NCBI RefSeq assembly: GCF_902497875.1
Contig: NZ_CABVHY010000005.1
Location: 213,317-277,316, forward strand
Direction: 5' to 3'
Length of the DNA: 64,000 nucleotides
Origin: Pseudomonas fluorescens
GTDB lineage: Bacteria; Pseudomonadota; Gammaproteobacteria; Pseudomonadales; Pseudomonadaceae
A program made the position numbers and the translations under genes. Of this stretch, positions 60,801-64,000 are shown one piece after another (within the stretch, counting starts at the first letter, position 1; each line of letters starts with the position of its first letter). The notes below the pieces were generated by a model. That model searched no databases. It had not been told where the DNA came from and was given only the letters and a program-made list of their open reading frames with translations.

Positions 60801-62806
60801 ACTTCCGTGAACGCGGGATCAACGTCCAGGAAGACAGCATCACGGTAGTGGGCGTCGGCGACATGGCCGGTGACGTGTTTGGTAACGGCCTGTTGATGTC
60901 CGACAAGCTGCAACTGGTCGCGGCCTTCAACCACCTGCACATCTTCATTGATCCGAACCCGGAGCCGGCCAACAGCTTCGCCGAGCGTCAGCGCCTGTTC
61001 GACCTGCCGCGTTCGGCCTGGTCCGACTACGACACCAGCATCATGTCCGAAGGCGGCGGGATCTTCTCCCGTAGCGCGAAAAGCATTGCGATTTCTCCGC
61101 AGATGCAGGAGCGCTTCGACATTCAGGCCGACAAGCTGACCCCGACCGAACTGCTCAATGCCTTGCTCAAGGCACCGGTGGATCTGCTGTGGAACGGCGG
61201 TATCGGCACCTACGTCAAAGCCAGCACCGAAAGCCACGCCGATGTCGGCGACAAGGCCAACGATGCACTGCGGGTCAACGGCAACGAACTGCGCTGCAAA
61301 GTGGTGGGCGAGGGCGGCAACCTCGGCATGACCCAACTGGGTCGTGTTGAATTCGGCCTCAATGGCGGCGGCTCCAACACCGACTTCATCGACAACGCCG
61401 GTGGCGTGGACTGCTCCGACCACGAAGTGAACATCAAGATCCTGCTCAACGAAGTGGTGCAGGCTGGCGATATGACCGAGAAGCAACGTAACTTGTTGCT
61501 TGGCAGCATGACCGATGAAGTCGGCAACCTGGTACTCGGCAACAACTACAAGCAGACCCAGGCGCTGTCCCTGGCGGCCCGCCGTGCCTACGTGCGGATC
61601 GCCGAATACAAACGCCTGATGAACGACCTCGAAGGCCGTGGCAAGCTGGATCGCGCCATCGAATTCCTGCCACTGGAAGAGCAACTCAACGAGCGCGTCG
61701 CGGCGGGCCATGGCCTGACCCGGGCCGAGCTGTCGGTGCTGATCTCCTACAGCAAGATCGACCTCAAGGAAGCGCTGCTCAACTCCCAGGTGCCAGACGA
61801 CGCTTACCTGACGCGTGACATGGAAACCGCGTTCCCGCCGACCCTGGTCAGCAAGTTCGCCGAAGCCATGCGTCGTCACCGTCTGAAGCGCGAGATCGTC
61901 AGCACCCAGATCGCCAACGATCTGGTCAACCACATGGGCATCACCTTTGTTCAGCGCTTGAAAGAGTCGACTGGCATGAGCCCGGCGAACGTTGCCGGTG
62001 CCTATGTGATCGTGCGTGACATCTTCCATCTCCCGCACTGGTTCCGTCAGATCGAAGCCCTGGACTACCAGGTTTCGGCTGACGTACAACTGGAATTGAT
62101 GGATGAGCTGATGCGTCTGGGCCGTCGGGCTACCCGCTGGTTCCTGCGCAGCCGTCGCAACGAGCAGAATGCTGCCCGTGACGTCGCACACTTCGGTCCG
62201 CACCTGGCAGCGTTGGGCCTCAAGCTCGACGAATTGCTGGAAGGCCCGACCCGCGAAGGCTGGCAGACCCGTTATCAGGCGTATGTCGCCGCCGGTGTTC
62301 CGGAGTTGCTGGCGCGCATGGTTGCAGGCACTACGCACCTGTATACCTTGCTGCCGGTCATCGAAGCTTCGGACGTTACCGGTCAGAACCCGGCGGACGT
62401 GGCCAAGGCCTACTTCGCCGTGGGCAGTGCGCTGGACATTACCTGGTACCTGCAACAGATCAGCGCTCTGCCGGTGGAAAACAACTGGCAGGCCCTGGCT
62501 CGTGAAGCGTTCCGCGATGACGTCGACTGGCAGCAACGGGCGATCACCATCTCGGTCCTGCAAATGGGCGACGGCACCCAGGATGTGGAAACACGCCTGG
62601 CGCTGTGGATGGAGCTGCACAACGGCATGATCGAACGCTGGCGCGCCATGCTGGTGGAAATCCGTGCCGCCAGCGGCACTGACTACGCCATGTATGCGGT
62701 GGCCAACCGTGAGCTGCTGGACCTGGCGTTGAGCGGGCAAGCGGTGGTTGCTGCCACGCCGGAGCTGGCGAAGAGCGGTCCAACGGTGGTTGCTGCCACT
62801 GCCTGA
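57893..62806 (+). CDS. gdhB: NAD-dependent glutamate dehydrogenase, large (180-kDa) class
   Basis: Converts glutamate and NAD to 2-oxoglutarate, ammonia and NADH, feeding carbon from arginine and glutamate catabolism into the TCA cycle. The product has 1,637 residues, the size of the 180-kDa class. A long N-terminal regulatory region (to about residue 700) precedes the catalytic core: LRWSDREEDYRTEVLGLVKAQ, VPVGAKGGFLPRR near residue 850 with the catalytic Lys, KGTATFSDIANGIA, then the Rossmann part VVGVGDMAGDVFGNG and GEGGNLGMTQLGR. ATG 57893 (MSFFTAASKADFHHQL) has GGAG at 57881-57884. An intrinsic terminator follows. Confidence 0.95.
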   Translation: MSFFTAASKADFHHQLQAALAQHISEQALPQVALFAEQFFGIISLDELTQRRLSDLAGCTLSAWRLLERFDHAQPQVRVYNPDYERHGWQSTHTAVEVLHHDLPFLVDSVRTELNRRGYSIHTLQTTVLSVRRGSKNELLEILPKGTQGEGILQESLMYLEIDRCANVAELNVLSKELEQVLGEVRVAVTDFEPMKAKVQELIEGIDNSQFPIDADEKNEIKTFLEWLVGNHFTFLGYEEFVVGDDESGGHIEYDQSSFLGLTKLMRAGLTVDDLRIEDYAVNYLREPTPLSFAKAAHPSRVHRPAYPDYVSIRQIDANGKVIKECRFMGLYTSSVYGESVHVIPYIRRKVEVIEQRSGFQPKAHLGKELAQVLEVLPRDDLFQTPVDELFNTVMSIVQIQERNKIRVFLRKDPYGRFCYCLAYVPRDIYSTEVRQKIQQVLMDRLKASDCEFWTFFSESVLARVQLILRVDPKNRLDIDPLLLEKEVVQACRSWQDDYASLVIESFGEAHGTNVLADFPKGFPAGYRERFAAHSAVVDMQHLLSLNETNPLVMSFYQPLGQIAGQQQLHCKLYHADTPLALSDVLPILENLGLRVLGEFPYRLRQVHGREFWIHDFAFTAAEGLNLDIQQLNDTLQDAFVHIVRGDAENDGFNRLVLTAGLPWRDVALLRAYARYLKQIRLGFDLGYIASTLNNHTDIARELTRLFKTRFYLARKLTGDDLDDKQLRLEHAILSALDDVQVLNEDRILRRYLDLIKATLRTNFYQTDANGQNKSYFSFKFNPHLIPELPKPVPKFEIFVYSPRVEGVHLRFGNVARGGLRWSDREEDYRTEVLGLVKAQQVKNSVIVPVGAKGGFLPRRLPLGGGRDEIAAEGIACYRIFISGLLDITDNLKEGALVPPANVVRHDSDDPYLVVAADKGTATFSDIANGIAIDYGFWLGDAFASGGSAGYDHKKMGITAKGAWVGVQRHFRERGINVQEDSITVVGVGDMAGDVFGNGLLMSDKLQLVAAFNHLHIFIDPNPEPANSFAERQRLFDLPRSAWSDYDTSIMSEGGGIFSRSAKSIAISPQMQERFDIQADKLTPTELLNALLKAPVDLLWNGGIGTYVKASTESHADVGDKANDALRVNGNELRCKVVGEGGNLGMTQLGRVEFGLNGGGSNTDFIDNAGGVDCSDHEVNIKILLNEVVQAGDMTEKQRNLLLGSMTDEVGNLVLGNNYKQTQALSLAARRAYVRIAEYKRLMNDLEGRGKLDRAIEFLPLEEQLNERVAAGHGLTRAELSVLISYSKIDLKEALLNSQVPDDAYLTRDMETAFPPTLVSKFAEAMRRHRLKREIVSTQIANDLVNHMGITFVQRLKESTGMSPANVAGAYVIVRDIFHLPHWFRQIEALDYQVSADVQLELMDELMRLGRRATRWFLRSRRNEQNAARDVAHFGPHLAALGLKLDELLEGPTREGWQTRYQAYVAAGVPELLARMVAGTTHLYTLLPVIEASDVTGQNPADVAKAYFAVGSALDITWYLQQISALPVENNWQALAREAFRDDVDWQQRAITISVLQMGDGTQDVETRLALWMELHNGMIERWRAMLVEIRAASGTDYAMYAVANRELLDLALSGQAVVAATPELAKSGPTVVAATA

Positions 62807-62823
62807 TTGAGTGCTGAATGAAA

Positions 62824-62855
62824 AAAACCCGCATCGAAAGATGCGGGTTTTTTTC
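62824..62855 (+). terminator. Intrinsic terminator of gdhB
   Basis: AAACCCGCATC, loop GAAA, GATGCGGGTTT, then a run of T's: a textbook terminator 18 bp after the gdhB stop. The A-rich left side also allows use from the other strand. Confidence 0.93.
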
Positions 62856-62888
62856 GGCCTGAAAATCATGTGTTGGCTGATCTGACGC

Positions 62889-62983
62889 CATCGCGAGCAA
62901 GCTCGCTCCCACCTGGATCGTCGGTGTGCACACTCTCTGCGATACACAGCAGATCCCCTGTGGGAGCGAGCTTGCTCGCGATG
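62889..62983. repeat. REP element pair (TGTGGGAGCGA family)
   Basis: Two inverted palindromes: CATCGCGAGCAAGCTCGCTC-CCAC and TGTGGGAGCGAGCTTGCTCG-CGATG, separated by about 45 bp, between gdhB and the cupin gene. Confidence 0.9.
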
Positions 62984-63014
62984 AGGCACTGCCAGTCACC
63001 ACAAATTGTGTGCC

Positions 63015-63425
63015 TTACTTCTTCAACGGCGTCAGCACTTCATCCTTCTCACCCATCAATATGAACACCAGCAACTTCGCCGGTTTGGTGGCGCTGGCGT
63101 TGGCCGAGACCGGGTGTTTGGAACCGGCCGCTTCGTACCAGGATTCGCCGGCCTTGTAGGTGATCGCCTTTTCATCGTTGACCTGGGAGGTGACCTCACC
63201 CTCCAGCACATAGGCCATGGCCGAGCCTTGGTGCATATGCGGCACGCTGGCCTGGCCCGGGGCGTAGTCGACGGTGAGCATCATGGCTTTGTTGCCCGGT
63301 GCGTTGGTCAGTGCATGTTCCTGCAGGATATTGAGTTTTTCCTTGCCGTAGACCGGGTCGTGGGCGAAGGAATTGAGGGAGGCCAGCATGGCCAGGCCGG
63401 CGAAGATCGAAGTTGGGAAGTTCAT
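63015..63425 (-). CDS. Exported cupin-domain protein
   Basis: A 136-residue protein with a signal peptide (MNFPTSIFAGLAMLASLNSFA, cleavage before HDPVYG) and a single cupin domain: DYAPGQASVPHMHQGSAMAYVLEGEV contains the HxH...E metal motif and KAGESWYEAAGSKHPVSANAS the second motif with its His. Such small secreted cupins bind a metal; the substrate is unknown. ATG 63425 follows AAGGTACC. The next gene upstream (61 bp away, same strand) is the monooxygenase-fold gene, so the two may be an operon. Confidence 0.88.
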   Translation of the reverse strand: MNFPTSIFAGLAMLASLNSFAHDPVYGKEKLNILQEHALTNAPGNKAMMLTVDYAPGQASVPHMHQGSAMAYVLEGEVTSQVNDEKAITYKAGESWYEAAGSKHPVSANASATKPAKLLVFILMGEKDEVLTPLKK

Positions 63426-63486
63426 GATGGGTACCTTTGCATGGTTGGAGGCGTGATTCTCGGGAAAGAACAGGAGGCCAATGGGC

Positions 63487-63768
63487 TCAGTGATTGAAGT
63501 CCAGACGGCTGGCCACACGGTTGTCGATCAGCTCGATAAACCCTTGCAGCGCTGGCAGTGCGAAGTGCGACTCCATGAACTGGCGGGTCTGCCAGTGGCC
63601 GCTGACGATCCACCGGTCGGGGATGACCGGGCACGGTTGCACGGTGTAGTCGAGGCAGCCCGGGGCTTCACGGATCGCTTCGGCAATCCGCGCCAGGTGC
63701 AGGCCGAGCTCATCTGAACGGCCGTGGACGGCCTGGATCCGGACGGTGTTGATCGCGCTGCTGTGCAT
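63487..63768 (-). CDS. Antibiotic biosynthesis monooxygenase (ABM) domain protein
   Basis: A 93-residue ferredoxin-like-fold protein: NTVRIQAVHGRSDELGLHLARIAEAIREAPGCLDYTVQPCPVIPDRWIVSGHWQTRQFMESHFA has the ABM pattern (long helix with PGC, then W...GHW and a helix with HFA). ABM proteins are oxygenases or monomer-exchange proteins acting on small aromatic or quinone compounds. ATG 63768 (MHSSAINTV) has GGAGAA upstream. It precedes the cupin gene on the same strand. Confidence 0.85.
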   Translation of the reverse strand: MHSSAINTVRIQAVHGRSDELGLHLARIAEAIREAPGCLDYTVQPCPVIPDRWIVSGHWQTRQFMESHFALPALQGFIELIDNRVASRLDFNH

Positions 63769-63871
63769 GGCGGGTTCTCCTGTTGCTGGCTTGGGAGTTC
63801 GTGAGAAGAAGAGTAGGGCTGCGCTCTTTCAACACCAATATCCAATCCGCGGGAAAACCACTGAGCCAATC

Positions 63872-64000
63872 AGGCGATCTGTTTGAGAATATCCCGGACC
63901 TTGTCCAGCGCAGGGTCGATGTCCAGGGTCTCGATCGCCCCGAAACCGATGAACAGCCCGCTTTTGACCGGCGTGTTGTGGAAGAAGCTGTCCAGCGGGT
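63872..64000 (-). CDS. C-terminal end of a probable MocR/GntR-type PLP regulator (partial)
   Basis: The last 42 residues of a protein whose start lies beyond the window: PLDSFFHNTPVKSGLFIGFG then AIETLDIDPALDKVRDILKQIA. The GLFIGFGAI strand near the end, followed by an acidic segment and an amphipathic helix, matches the end of aminotransferase-like domains of MocR regulators. MocR regulators often lie beside small oxygenase or cupin genes, so it may control the two genes downstream. The call rests on a short stretch. Confidence 0.5.

Noticed and set aside
58685..62989. 1,434-codon open frame on the minus strand
   Set aside because: It lies antisense to the secure gdhB gene, is His/Gln/Val-rich as GC-rich antisense frames are, and has no family motifs.

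Overview
The window is chromosomal DNA of a Pseudomonas, most likely of the P. fluorescens/P. putida lineage. The order gloB, methyltransferase gene, rnhA, dnaQ, lysine/arginine decarboxylase is the one I know from Pseudomonas. REP-type palindromes of three families fill many intergenic gaps, and core genes have GC-rich codon use. No rRNA, tRNA, CRISPR array, transposase or replication origin was found.

Layout. 1-6.0 kb: glyoxalase II, a methyltransferase, RNase HI, DNA polymerase III epsilon, the decarboxylase and an acetyltransferase. 6.0-12.4 kb: LysR and TetR regulators, an FMN reductase, a DUF2855 protein, an isolated ArsB-type efflux protein and a DUF1853 protein. 12.5-19.0 kb: a tightly overlapping housekeeping string (nadK, metallophosphatase, rhomboid protease, yeaC, DUF2797, pepN) that runs straight into a tandem REP array holding the pepN stop codon. 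19.8-23.3 kb: a Ycf48-like periplasmic protein with an MMPL/RND exporter. 23.3-28.1 kb: a large DUF6543-type toxin gene broken by one in-frame stop. 28.3-31.4 kb: a decayed GntR fragment, a lactonase and several small membrane or secreted proteins. 31.6-37.1 kb: sbcD-sbcC-GST operon. 37.2-42.2 kb: hyuB-hyuA with an AraC regulator. 42.4-45.1 kb: an orphan TccC-like RHS toxin gene. 45.3-52.1 kb: a moxR/bat operon of six overlapping genes. 52.3-56.2 kb: a small peptide, a YcaO enzyme and an ABC exporter. 56.3-64 kb: amidohydrolase, a small acidic protein, the large NAD-glutamate dehydrogenase gdhB, a cupin, a monooxygenase-fold protein and the end of a probable MocR regulator.

The most unusual part is around the bat operon. 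On its moxR side sits an AT-rich cassette (43-residue peptide, YcaO, ABC exporter) that looks like a minimal RiPP-type biosynthetic unit without the usual YcaO partner proteins. It lies between near-identical direct repeats of about 240 bp, and the left copy also keeps a scrap of the amidohydrolase gene found beyond the right copy. On the batD side, the RHS toxin gene lies between the true batD 3' end and a second, 40-bp copy of a batD 3' segment. Both flanks of one housekeeping operon therefore appear to have received accessory genes with duplication of the local sequence. Gene functions are inferred from motifs and remembered family features only; no database search was possible.
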